DNA from: Patescibacteria group bacterium
Lineage (GTDB): Bacteria; Patescibacteriota; Minisyncoccia; UBA6257; 2-01-FULL-56-20
Direction: 5' to 3'
DNA length: 6,461 nt
Assembly: GCA_025054755.1 (NCBI GenBank)
Contig: JANWZH010000019.1
Location: 1 to 6,461 of the forward strand
Shown: positions 1-4,982 of the stretch, piece by piece
Position numbering within the stretch: position 1 is the first letter of the stretch
Layout: each line of letters starts with the position of its first letter
Translations under genes and position numbers: made by a program
Notes under the pieces: model-generated
Databases searched by the model: none
Told to the model about the DNA's origin: nothing
What the model saw: only the letters and a program-made list of their open reading frames with translations

Positions 1-21
1 TAATATTTTTAATTTGTTCAT
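1..21 (-). CDS. Possible start of a leftward gene, cut by the window edge
   Basis: Reading leftward from position 21 there is an ATG followed by six open codons, giving MNKLKIL before the window ends. A TATAAA-like -10 lies at 39-44 on the same strand, which would give a leader of about 11 bases, similar to the very short leaders predicted for other genes here. A 10-base palindrome (TTGATATCAA, 55-64) lies just upstream and could be an operator or chance. Seven codons cannot establish a gene or suggest a function; the call rests on position and orientation only. Confidence 0.2.
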
Positions 22-141
22 TTTAAATTTATTTATTGTTTATAACTACTCAAATTGATATCAAAAATATATTCTATATATTATTCTATTTTTTTTGTTT
101 AAAAACAATAAAAATAATTAAACAATTTATTATAATATTTT

Positions 142-163
142 ATTTATATTATATAATATAAAT
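142..163. repeat. 22-base perfect AT-only palindrome
   Basis: Positions 142-152 (ATTTATATTAT) are the exact reverse complement of 153-163, with no central spacer. The run is entirely A and T and would form an 11-bp cruciform arm or a weak hairpin in RNA. It is about 160 bases downstream of the 3' end of tRNA-Glu, so a role in ending that transcript is possible but remote. In DNA this AT-rich, palindromes of this length have a modest chance of arising randomly. Confidence 0.6.
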
Positions 164-212
164 TAAAAATAAACAAGTATTATTTTATAATTATATATTA
201 TTATATTTTATA

Positions 213-238
213 TTTTTATAAAATTTTTTTATAAAATT
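213..238. repeat. Perfect tandem duplication of a 13-base unit
   Basis: The unit TTTTTATAAAATT occurs at 213-225 and again immediately at 226-238 with no mismatch. Each copy contains the self-complementary TTTTATAAAA, so the two copies can also pair with each other as a hairpin. Slipped-strand replication in an AT-only tract is the simplest origin. Confidence 0.7.
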
Positions 239-269
239 AAGTCAAAAAAATAAAAATTTAAGTCAAAAA
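237..269. repeat. 12-base direct repeat spaced 21 bases apart
   Basis: TTAAGTCAAAAA is found at 237-248 and 258-269, start-to-start distance 21 bases or about two helical turns. These copies carry the only G/C bases between 178 and 280. The helical phasing would suit a dimeric DNA-binding protein, but two short copies in low-complexity DNA can also be chance. Confidence 0.45.
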
Positions 270-325
270 TAAATAAAAAAGACAAGCAGATAAAAATTAT
301 AATATTTGTTAATTTAATTTTTTTG

Positions 326-400
326 TAGCCCCGACGGGATTTGAACCCGTGTTACCGGCTTGAAAAGCCGATGTCCTAGGCCAGACTAGACGACGGGGCC
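326..400 (-). tRNA. tRNA-Glu, anticodon UUC
   Basis: Read on the minus strand this 75-base gene folds as a complete cloverleaf. The acceptor stem pairs GGCCCCG (400-394) with CGGGGCT (333-327), including a terminal G1:U72 wobble, and base 326 gives discriminator A73. The anticodon stem TCGGC/GCCGG encloses the loop TTTTCAA with anticodon TTC, reading glutamate codons. The T arm is ACGGG-TTCAAAT-CCCGT, and the D arm has the GTC...GAC stem with GG in the loop, as in bacterial tRNA-Glu. The 3' CCA is not encoded (the next bases are CAA), so it must be added by a CCA-adding enzyme. A good leftward promoter sits upstream at 435-463. No other tRNA is nearby, so it is probably transcribed alone. Confidence 0.97.
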
Positions 401-415
401 AATTTTTAAAATTTC

Positions 416-444
416 TTGAATTAAAGTCTTATAAAGTATATAAT
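416..444 (+). promoter_or_regulatory. Candidate promoter for the DoxX-glycosyltransferase pair
   Basis: On the plus strand, TTGAAT (416-421, four of six) and a perfect TATAAT (439-444) are 17 bases apart. The predicted start is near 451, leaving a leader of about 39 bases before the ATG at 490. The -10 shares positions 439-440 with the leftward tRNA promoter, and each predicted start lies inside the other promoter's spacer, so two polymerases could not occupy both. TATAAT is common by chance in such AT-rich DNA; the correct spacing raises confidence somewhat. Confidence 0.5.
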
Positions 445-463
445 ATCTTTAAGATTTTTTCAA
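435..463 (-). promoter_or_regulatory. Sigma-70-type promoter for tRNA-Glu
   Basis: On the minus strand, TTGAAA (463-458) and TATACT (440-435) are separated by exactly 17 bases. Each hexamer differs from consensus at one position. The predicted start is near position 428, giving a leader of about 27 bases before the tRNA at 400. Match quality, spacing and position upstream of a stable-RNA gene make it the best promoter in the window. It overlaps the rightward promoter at 416-444. Confidence 0.7.
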
Positions 464-489
464 AGGTCATATTATTTGTAACTAAAAAT

Positions 490-885
490 ATGTTTTCTTT
501 TCCTTTATTATTAATTTGGAGTGCGTGGTCTTTTTCTTTTGCAAGATTAATACTCGCAATATCATTAATTTTTCATGGTTGGCCAAAAATTAAAAATATC
601 AAAGGCACAGCTGAATGGATGTCTAATAATAATTTTAAGCCAGGAATTTTTTGGGCTATTATAGTTGCTATCTTAGAATTTGTTGGAGGAATATTTTTAA
701 TTTTTGGGTTTTTGGTTCAATTAATTGCTCTACTTTTATTAATTCAATTTATAATCATAATTGTTTGGAAAATAATTAAAAAAGAAAATTTTTCGTCAAT
801 AGAAATAGATTTATTAATTTTAGTAATTGCTTTTATTTTATTTCTTAATGGAGGAGGGCAATTAGCCTTAGATAATATTTTTTAA
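490..885 (+). CDS. DoxX-family small membrane protein
   Basis: This 131-residue protein matches the DoxX family in length and layout, with four hydrophobic segments at about 4-28, 53-73, 75-95 and 106-120. Family hallmarks are visible: R19 followed by the HGWPK motif (29-33) at the end of the first helix, E63 with GG at 66-67 in the second helix, and a closing GGGQLALD stretch (121-128). DoxX was named after the small subunit of an archaeal thiosulfate:quinone oxidoreductase, but most bacterial members have no assigned reaction and no DoxD or other oxidase partner is seen here. The start is the first ATG in frame and gives the expected short segment before helix 1; no Shine-Dalgarno sequence precedes it. 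The downstream glycosyltransferase begins 10 bases after its stop, so the two are probably co-transcribed. Family assignment is firm; function is open. Confidence 0.85.
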   Translation: MFSFPLLLIWSAWSFSFARLILAISLIFHGWPKIKNIKGTAEWMSNNNFKPGIFWAIIVAILEFVGGIFLIFGFLVQLIALLLLIQFIIIIVWKIIKKENFSSIEIDLLILVIAFILFLNGGGQLALDNIF

Positions 886-895
886 TTTAATTTAA

Positions 896-2389
896 ATGAA
901 AAGATTTCTAGAAATATTGCCTGGTTTTTTGTCTTGGCTAACATTATTTTTAATGATTTTTATATCAGCTAAATTACCGATATTTGCTTCTATTTTTATT
1001 ATTCTATTTGACAGTTATTGGTTGTTAAAAACTATTTATCTTTATCTACATTTAAGAATAACTTATAAATTAATGCGTCAAAATTTAAAAATTAATTGGC
1101 TAGAGAAAATAAAAGAAATAAATAAAGAATGGGAAAAAATATATCATTTAATAATATTTCCAATGTATAAGGAGCCGTATGAAGTAGTTTATGAAAGTTT
1201 TTTAAGTTTAGAAAAAGCCAACTACCCAAAAGATAAGTTTATTGTTGTTTTAGCTATAGAAGAAAGAGCCGGAATTGAAGCTCAAAAAACAGCTCAAAAA
1301 ATAAAAGAAAAATTTGCAAATAAATTTTTTAAATTTTTAATAACCATTCATCCTCAAAATATACCAGGAGAAATTCCAGGAAAAGGATCAAACGAAGCTT
1401 GGGCAGCAAAACAAGTTAAGCAATTAATTATTGATCCATTAAAAATTCCATATGAAAATATTTTAACTTCTGTTTTTGATATTGATACTCAAATTTTTCC
1501 AGAATATTTTAGTAGATTAACATACGTTTTTAACACAACTAAAGATAATTTACTTTCAATTTATCAACCTATTCCATTATTTACTAATAATATTTATGAA
1601 GCAAATGCTTTAGCGCGCACCATTTCTTTTTCATCAACATTTTGGCAAATGATGCAACAATCTAGGCCAGAAAGATTAACCTCTTTTTCTTCTCAATCTA
1701 TTCCTTTTAAAGCTTTAGTTGATATTGGCTTTTGGCAAACTGATGCTGTTTCAGAAGATTCAAGAATTTTTTGGCAATGTTTTTTGCATTATAATGGGAA
1801 CTTTAAAGTTACTCCATTAATATATCCTATTTCAATGGATGCTAATGCTTGGCCTTCTTTTTGGAAAACAATTAAACATCTTTATTTACAACAAAGAAGG
1901 TGGGCTTGGGGAGTTGATGATATACCTTATTTAATTTATGGATTTATAAAAAATAAATTTATTCCATTAAGAAAAAAAATTTATTGGTCTATACATATTA
2001 TAGAAGGATTTTGGTCTTGGGCAACAAATTCTATTTTAATTTTTGCATTAGGTTGGCTACCGGTTATTTTAGGAGGCAAAGAATTTAATTCAACAATGAT
2101 TTCTTATAATTTACCAAAAATAACTGGTTTTATTGTTCAACTTTCAACCTTTGGAGTTATTACTTCTGCAATTTTAGCTATCATTTTACTTCCCCCCAAA
2201 CCGCCTCATTTTAAAAAATGGCACTATATTTTTTACGTTATTCAATGGCTGCTTTTGCCTATTACTTTAATTTTATTTGGATCCATCCCAGCATTAGAAG
2301 CCCAAACCAGATTAATGATTGGCGGGAAATTTAGATTAGGATTCTGGGTAACTCCAAAATTAAGAATAAAAAATATAAATCCCAATTAA
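896..2389 (+). CDS. Membrane-bound family 2 glycosyltransferase, cellulose-synthase-like type
   Basis: The 497-residue protein has two N-terminal membrane segments (about 8-28 and 30-50), a cytoplasmic catalytic region (about 60-360) and three or four C-terminal membrane segments (about 363-392, 411-432, 443-463). GT2 landmarks appear in order: a PxYxEP-like start (FPMYKEP, 88-94), the metal-binding DxD at D195-I-D197, an acidic SED (286-288) where the catalytic base lies in this clan, and QQRRW (332-336), the QxxRW signature of processive or cellulose/hyaluronan-synthase-like enzymes. By analogy it transfers a sugar from a nucleotide donor onto a growing glycan or lipid acceptor at the inner membrane; donor and product cannot be read. 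No PilZ domain follows the last helices. The usual Asp pair after the first strand is replaced by glutamates (IEERAG, 121-126). It follows the DoxX gene by 10 bases and has no Shine-Dalgarno sequence, suggesting translation after DoxX on one transcript. Fold is confident, specificity unknown. Confidence 0.88.
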   Translation: MKRFLEILPGFLSWLTLFLMIFISAKLPIFASIFIILFDSYWLLKTIYLYLHLRITYKLMRQNLKINWLEKIKEINKEWEKIYHLIIFPMYKEPYEVVYESFLSLEKANYPKDKFIVVLAIEERAGIEAQKTAQKIKEKFANKFFKFLITIHPQNIPGEIPGKGSNEAWAAKQVKQLIIDPLKIPYENILTSVFDIDTQIFPEYFSRLTYVFNTTKDNLLSIYQPIPLFTNNIYEANALARTISFSSTFWQMMQQSRPERLTSFSSQSIPFKALVDIGFWQTDAVSEDSRIFWQCFLHYNGNFKVTPLIYPISMDANAWPSFWKTIKHLYLQQRRWAWGVDDIPYLIYGFIKNKFIPLRKKIYWSIHIIEGFWSWATNSILIFALGWLPVILGGKEFNSTMISYNLPKITGFIVQLSTFGVITSAILAIILLPPKPPHFKKWHYIFYVIQWLLLPITLILFGSIPALEAQTRLMIGGKFRLGFWVTPKLRIKNINPN

Positions 2390-2390
2390 T

Positions 2391-2981
2391 TTAAAAAAGT
2401 CCTGGCTTAATTATTTTTTTATTTTCAAAATCTAAAATTAAATTTTGACCTGTTTTTTTATCTGGAAAAATTAATTTTTTATTATTTAAATATAAATCAT
2501 ATAATCTCTTTGTTAATTCAACATCTTTTAAACAATATTTTTTAAGCTCTTCTATTTGACCAGTTAAATATAAATCGGAAGCTTCACTGCCATGCCCAAT
2601 TTTAGTATCTCCTAAATTAACTTCAGATAATTTAGATAAACTAATTCTTTGTCCATAAATTTTTTCTATTTCTTCTAATAAATCTATTCTTTCTTTTTCC
2701 CACAAATTTAAACTTTTAGATAAATTTAATTTTTTTTGAAAATAAATATTTAAAACAGGAACGTCATAACGATTTATACTAAAACCAACCAGATATTTAC
2801 TATTGAAAAAATATTCATAAACTTGATCTAATTCTTTTTCTTCAAAACAAAAATATTTTTGATAATTATAAGAATAAAAAGCTATTACTGAAATTCTTAA
2901 AGCTTCAAAATTATTCCAGCCAACATCTTTGTCTGTAAAAAAATTTTGAGTTTCTATATCAAAAACAATAGTGTCGTTCAT
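2391..2981 (-). CDS. Predicted DEDDy-type 3'-5' exonuclease (RNase H-like fold)
   Basis: This 196-residue protein carries the three exonuclease motifs in order: FDIET (7-11, acidic D8 and E10), VGFSINRYDVPVL (65-77, with N70 and D73) and YCLKD (149-153), whose Tyr at the fourth position before Asp marks the DEDDy subgroup. The segment 100-148 (DLL, then a Ser-Leu stretch, then LGDTKIGHG) resembles predicted YprB-like ribonuclease H-like proteins and the exonuclease domain of family B polymerases. It should use two metal ions to remove nucleotides from a 3' end; whether the substrate is RNA or DNA cannot be told. It is a free-standing domain with only about 40 residues beyond motif III. It starts 8 bases after the YkuK-like gene, indicating co-transcription, and its stop lies one base from the convergent glycosyltransferase stop. 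No Shine-Dalgarno is present. Confidence 0.8.
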   Translation of the reverse strand: MNDTIVFDIETQNFFTDKDVGWNNFEALRISVIAFYSYNYQKYFCFEEKELDQVYEYFFNSKYLVGFSINRYDVPVLNIYFQKKLNLSKSLNLWEKERIDLLEEIEKIYGQRISLSKLSEVNLGDTKIGHGSEASDLYLTGQIEELKKYCLKDVELTKRLYDLYLNNKKLIFPDKKTGQNLILDFENKKIIKPGLF

Positions 2982-2989
2982 AATATTAA

Positions 2990-3490
2990 TTAAATATGAC
3001 GATCCGCTATATTAGATGCAGCATAACTTTGTGGTTTAGTAATTGCACTAAATTCATAAGCTCTTACCATTCCAACAACTTCTTGAATTATTGATTTTGT
3101 TTCTCCCCTCTCCCCGACATCAATATGAATTTCAAATTCCCATCTACAATCTTTTAATTCTTCGTTTTTTAAAAAATTTTTAAATTCTGATAAAATTTTT
3201 TTAGATAAATCTAACGAAATCATAACCTCATTAATAATTCTATCTCTTAAATTATAAAATTTACCCTGTTCAATTCTGCGCCAAAAATATCTCCCTCCGT
3301 TACCAATTCGATGAATTACAACTGCTGTTACAAAATCAGCATTTAAATTAGAAAGAAGCTCTGAATCTGTTCCAATTGTTATCTTATAATTTCTTCTAGG
3401 ATCTTGTTTTATAAAATTAATTATTTCATAAACTACTTGTTTAATATTTAATTTTAGCCCCTCAGATGTATTAAATACAATATTTTGCAT
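2990..3490 (-). CDS. YkuK-family RNase H-like protein (DUF458)
   Basis: The 166-residue protein matches the Bacillus YkuK family, which adopts an RNase H-like fold. Visible signatures are IGTDSE (39-44) with D42 as likely first metal ligand, the strand EIHIDVGERGETKSIIQEVVGMV (120-142) with D124, and the C-terminal KPQSYAASNIADRH (152-165) with D163. These conserved acidic residues are those expected of a metal-dependent nuclease, but no activity is established for the family as far as I know; a spore- or stress-linked role known from Bacillus naming cannot be transferred. Its length is normal and it appears intact. It lies between the decarboxylase (41 bases upstream) and the exonuclease (8 bases downstream). 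A consensus -35 in the upstream gap may give it a promoter of its own. There is no Shine-Dalgarno sequence before the ATG. Confidence 0.85.
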   Translation of the reverse strand: MQNIVFNTSEGLKLNIKQVVYEIINFIKQDPRRNYKITIGTDSELLSNLNADFVTAVVIHRIGNGGRYFWRRIEQGKFYNLRDRIINEVMISLDLSKKILSEFKNFLKNEELKDCRWEFEIHIDVGERGETKSIIQEVVGMVRAYEFSAITKPQSYAASNIADRHI

Positions 3491-3498
3491 ATATCATA

Positions 3499-3526
3499 AA
3501 TTTATTATTTTTATATTATTTGTCAA
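3499..3526 (-). promoter_or_regulatory. Possible internal promoter ahead of the YkuK-like gene
   Basis: On the minus strand a perfect TTGACA (3526-3521) lies in the 41-base gap after the decarboxylase. The best -10 at an allowed spacing is TAAATT (3504-3499, 16-base spacer, four of six), predicting a start near 3492 and a transcript with almost no leader before the ATG at 3490. TATGAT occurs too but 22 bases away, which is too far. The exact -35 is notable; the -10 is weak. Confidence 0.35.
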
Positions 3527-3531
3527 TAAAA

Positions 3532-4905
3532 TTACCAACCAAATTTTTTGCCAATATCTTCAAATGTTTCTCTTCGACGGATAACCCTTATTTCACCATT
3601 AACTGCAGCTAATTTAAGAGGAGAAGAAAGTAAACAATGATTAGAAGCTAATGAATCTTGATAAGCGCCTGTGTCAAAAAAAACAACATTCAAATCTTCA
3701 CACTCTTTAATATCTGGCAATAAAATATAAGACCCTCCAGCAGTATATTTATCGTCGCTATCACAAGATGAACCAACTAACCACACTTTTTTAAGTTTCT
3801 TAATATTATTTAAATAATTTAAAGGAATAACGTGCCATTTCTGATGAATTGCCCATGTATCGGTCAGATCATTCATAAAACTTCCATCAATAATATACCA
3901 TTGTTTATCTTTTTTATTTTCAACTGGCTTAAAATCTATTATCTTATAAATTGTAATTTGGGCCGGAGCAACCACAAAACGTCCCCATTCTGCAATTAAA
4001 TTTGGATGTTTAATATTTAATTTTTCAGAATAATTTTTTGCAGTTTTAATTATTTGATAAACCAAAGTTTTTAATTTATAAAAATGCTTCTTTTTTTCAT
4101 AGGGTATTCCAGCTCCGCCGCCAATATCAATAGTATCTAAATTAGGATTTTTAACTTTTAATTTATAATAAATTTCTATTGCACGTCTTAAAGGTTTAAT
4201 AATACCATCAATTTTTTCGATTTGACTTGAAATATGATAGTGCAAAATAGATAAATTCTTAATTTTGCCTATTTTTAAAAGCTCTTCTTCGCTAAAACCA
4301 AAATGATTAAATTTTTTATCCCAATGACTATTAGTTTTAATATTTAAATTAACCCTTACTCCAACCTCTCTATTAAACTTTAAAAAAGCTTTTATTTCAT
4401 TATGGCTTTCAATTATTGGCACAATTAAAACGCCTCTGTTTCTTAATTCATTTATTAAATTAATATATTTTAAATTTTTAGGCCCATTACAAATAACTTT
4501 AATTTTAGAATTTAATTTTTGTTGCTCTAACATTTTTTTAACCAAATAAAGTTCATTAATTGAAGAAACCTCCAGATTTGCTCCATCGGCTACAATAGGC
4601 AAAACAAATTCTTTATTTTGATTTACTTTCATTGGATAGTGATAAAAAAACTTTCCTTTATAATTTAAAATTTTAATATAAGCATTAAAAGTATCTATTA
4701 AATCACGTACTCTGTTTTCTATAATAGTAGGGAAAAATATTTCAGTTGGCGTTCCATATTTTTTAATAATATCATAAAGATTGTATTGAAAATTGCCTTC
4801 TTTCATCAAAAGTCTTCCATCTTGAGATATATCAAAATAATTAGTATTATATTCTTCAATACCTAATTTCCAAAATTTTTTAAAATTATTTTGTTTGACT
4901 TTCAT
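3532..4905 (-). CDS. Compact SpeA-like PLP-dependent arginine decarboxylase
   Basis: This 457-residue fold-type III decarboxylase resembles biosynthetic arginine decarboxylase, which turns arginine into agmatine for polyamine synthesis. The N-terminus is SpeA-like: a YFDISQDGRL segment (23-32), then IIENRVRDL (61-69), then YPMKVNQ (90-96), whose K93 should form the Schiff base with PLP. SpeA has YPxKVNQ here, whereas diaminopimelate decarboxylases have YAxKAN. Further landmarks are LEVSSINEL (111-119), HYHISSQ (222-228), the phosphate-binding DIGGGAGIPYE (260-270), EWGR (306-309), the catalytic-loop CDSDD (381-385) contributed across the dimer, and GAYQ (413-416). SpeA proteins usually exceed 600 residues; this one lacks the space for their helical insertions. 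Substrate is therefore inferred, with arginine favoured. The gene leads a leftward cluster and has a candidate promoter only 6 bases from its ATG; no Shine-Dalgarno is seen. Confidence 0.8.
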   Translation of the reverse strand: MKVKQNNFKKFWKLGIEEYNTNYFDISQDGRLLMKEGNFQYNLYDIIKKYGTPTEIFFPTIIENRVRDLIDTFNAYIKILNYKGKFFYHYPMKVNQNKEFVLPIVADGANLEVSSINELYLVKKMLEQQKLNSKIKVICNGPKNLKYINLINELRNRGVLIVPIIESHNEIKAFLKFNREVGVRVNLNIKTNSHWDKKFNHFGFSEEELLKIGKIKNLSILHYHISSQIEKIDGIIKPLRRAIEIYYKLKVKNPNLDTIDIGGGAGIPYEKKKHFYKLKTLVYQIIKTAKNYSEKLNIKHPNLIAEWGRFVVAPAQITIYKIIDFKPVENKKDKQWYIIDGSFMNDLTDTWAIHQKWHVIPLNYLNNIKKLKKVWLVGSSCDSDDKYTAGGSYILLPDIKECEDLNVVFFDTGAYQDSLASNHCLLSSPLKLAAVNGEIRVIRRRETFEDIGKKFGW

Positions 4906-4917
4906 TAATAATTTTTA

Positions 4918-4945
4918 ATTTTAAAAAATAAATATTTTTTTGCAA
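4918..4945 (-). promoter_or_regulatory. Candidate promoter for the decarboxylase cluster
   Basis: On the minus strand, TTGCAA (4945-4940) and TAAAAT (4923-4918, five of six) are 16 bases apart. The predicted start is near 4911, about 6 bases before the ATG at 4905, so the mRNA would be nearly leaderless. TTGCAA is its own reverse complement and lies centrally in the 77-base divergent gap, flanked by CAAATT (4943-4948) and AATTTG (4962-4967) in inverted order. Those inverted hexamers could bind a regulator of both genes, though they are short. Confidence 0.4.
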
Positions 4946-4970
4946 ATTATTAAGAATTCAAAATTTGTTG

Positions 4971-4976
4971 TATAAT
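4971..4976 (+). promoter_or_regulatory. -10 element of the pilB-type gene, predicting a leaderless mRNA
   Basis: A perfect TATAAT lies six bases ahead of the ATG at 4983. With the usual distance of about seven bases from the -10 to the first transcribed base, transcription would begin at the A of the start codon. No convincing -35 is found at 16-18 bases upstream, and the TG before the hexamer is one base off the extended -10 pattern. Confidence 0.5.
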
Positions 4977-4982
4977 AAAAAT

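Larger units (their letters stand above)
1..325. other. Gene-free, extremely AT-rich block
   Basis: I find no convincing complete gene here on either strand. The first 300 bases contain only 24 G or C; positions 178-240 have none, and 124-240 contain just two. The block holds a 22-base perfect palindrome (142-163), an adjacent perfect duplication of 13 bases (213-225 and 226-238) and a 12-base direct repeat (237-248 and 258-269). It lies downstream of the leftward tRNA-Glu, so it must hold the tRNA 3' trailer and possibly a terminator, but no GC-stemmed hairpin is visible. At its left end it may carry the promoter of a gene leaving the window to the left. It could be simple AT drift in a spacer, a termination region or a DNA-unwinding region; the sequence does not decide. 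Confidence 0.8.

Noticed and set aside
1..325. A replication origin in the AT-rich block
   Set aside because: I see no DnaA boxes (TTATCCACA-like) and no dnaA, dnaN or other origin-linked gene in the window.
178..325. A hairpin terminator for tRNA-Glu
   Set aside because: Only AT-only foldbacks such as the paired TTTTATAAAA copies are present; there is no GC stem, so a terminator cannot be distinguished from composition.
1..325. A CRISPR array
   Set aside because: The repeats here are two-copy and 12-13 bases long in low-complexity DNA, with no regular spacers and no cas genes.
850..857. A purine-rich GGAGGAGGG stretch as ribosome binding site of the glycosyltransferase
   Set aside because: It is about 38 bases before the ATG at 896 and encodes the conserved glycine run near the C-terminus of the DoxX protein.
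2391..2420. A possible bidirectional terminator around AAGTCCTGGCTT followed by a T-run
   Set aside because: The stem is only four base pairs with a wobble on the plus strand and three on the minus strand, too weak to call.
3532..4905. Diaminopimelate decarboxylase (LysA) as identity of the PLP enzyme
   Set aside because: The lysine motif is YPMKVNQ rather than YAxKAN, and the N-terminal 90 residues follow the SpeA pattern, so LysA is less likely.
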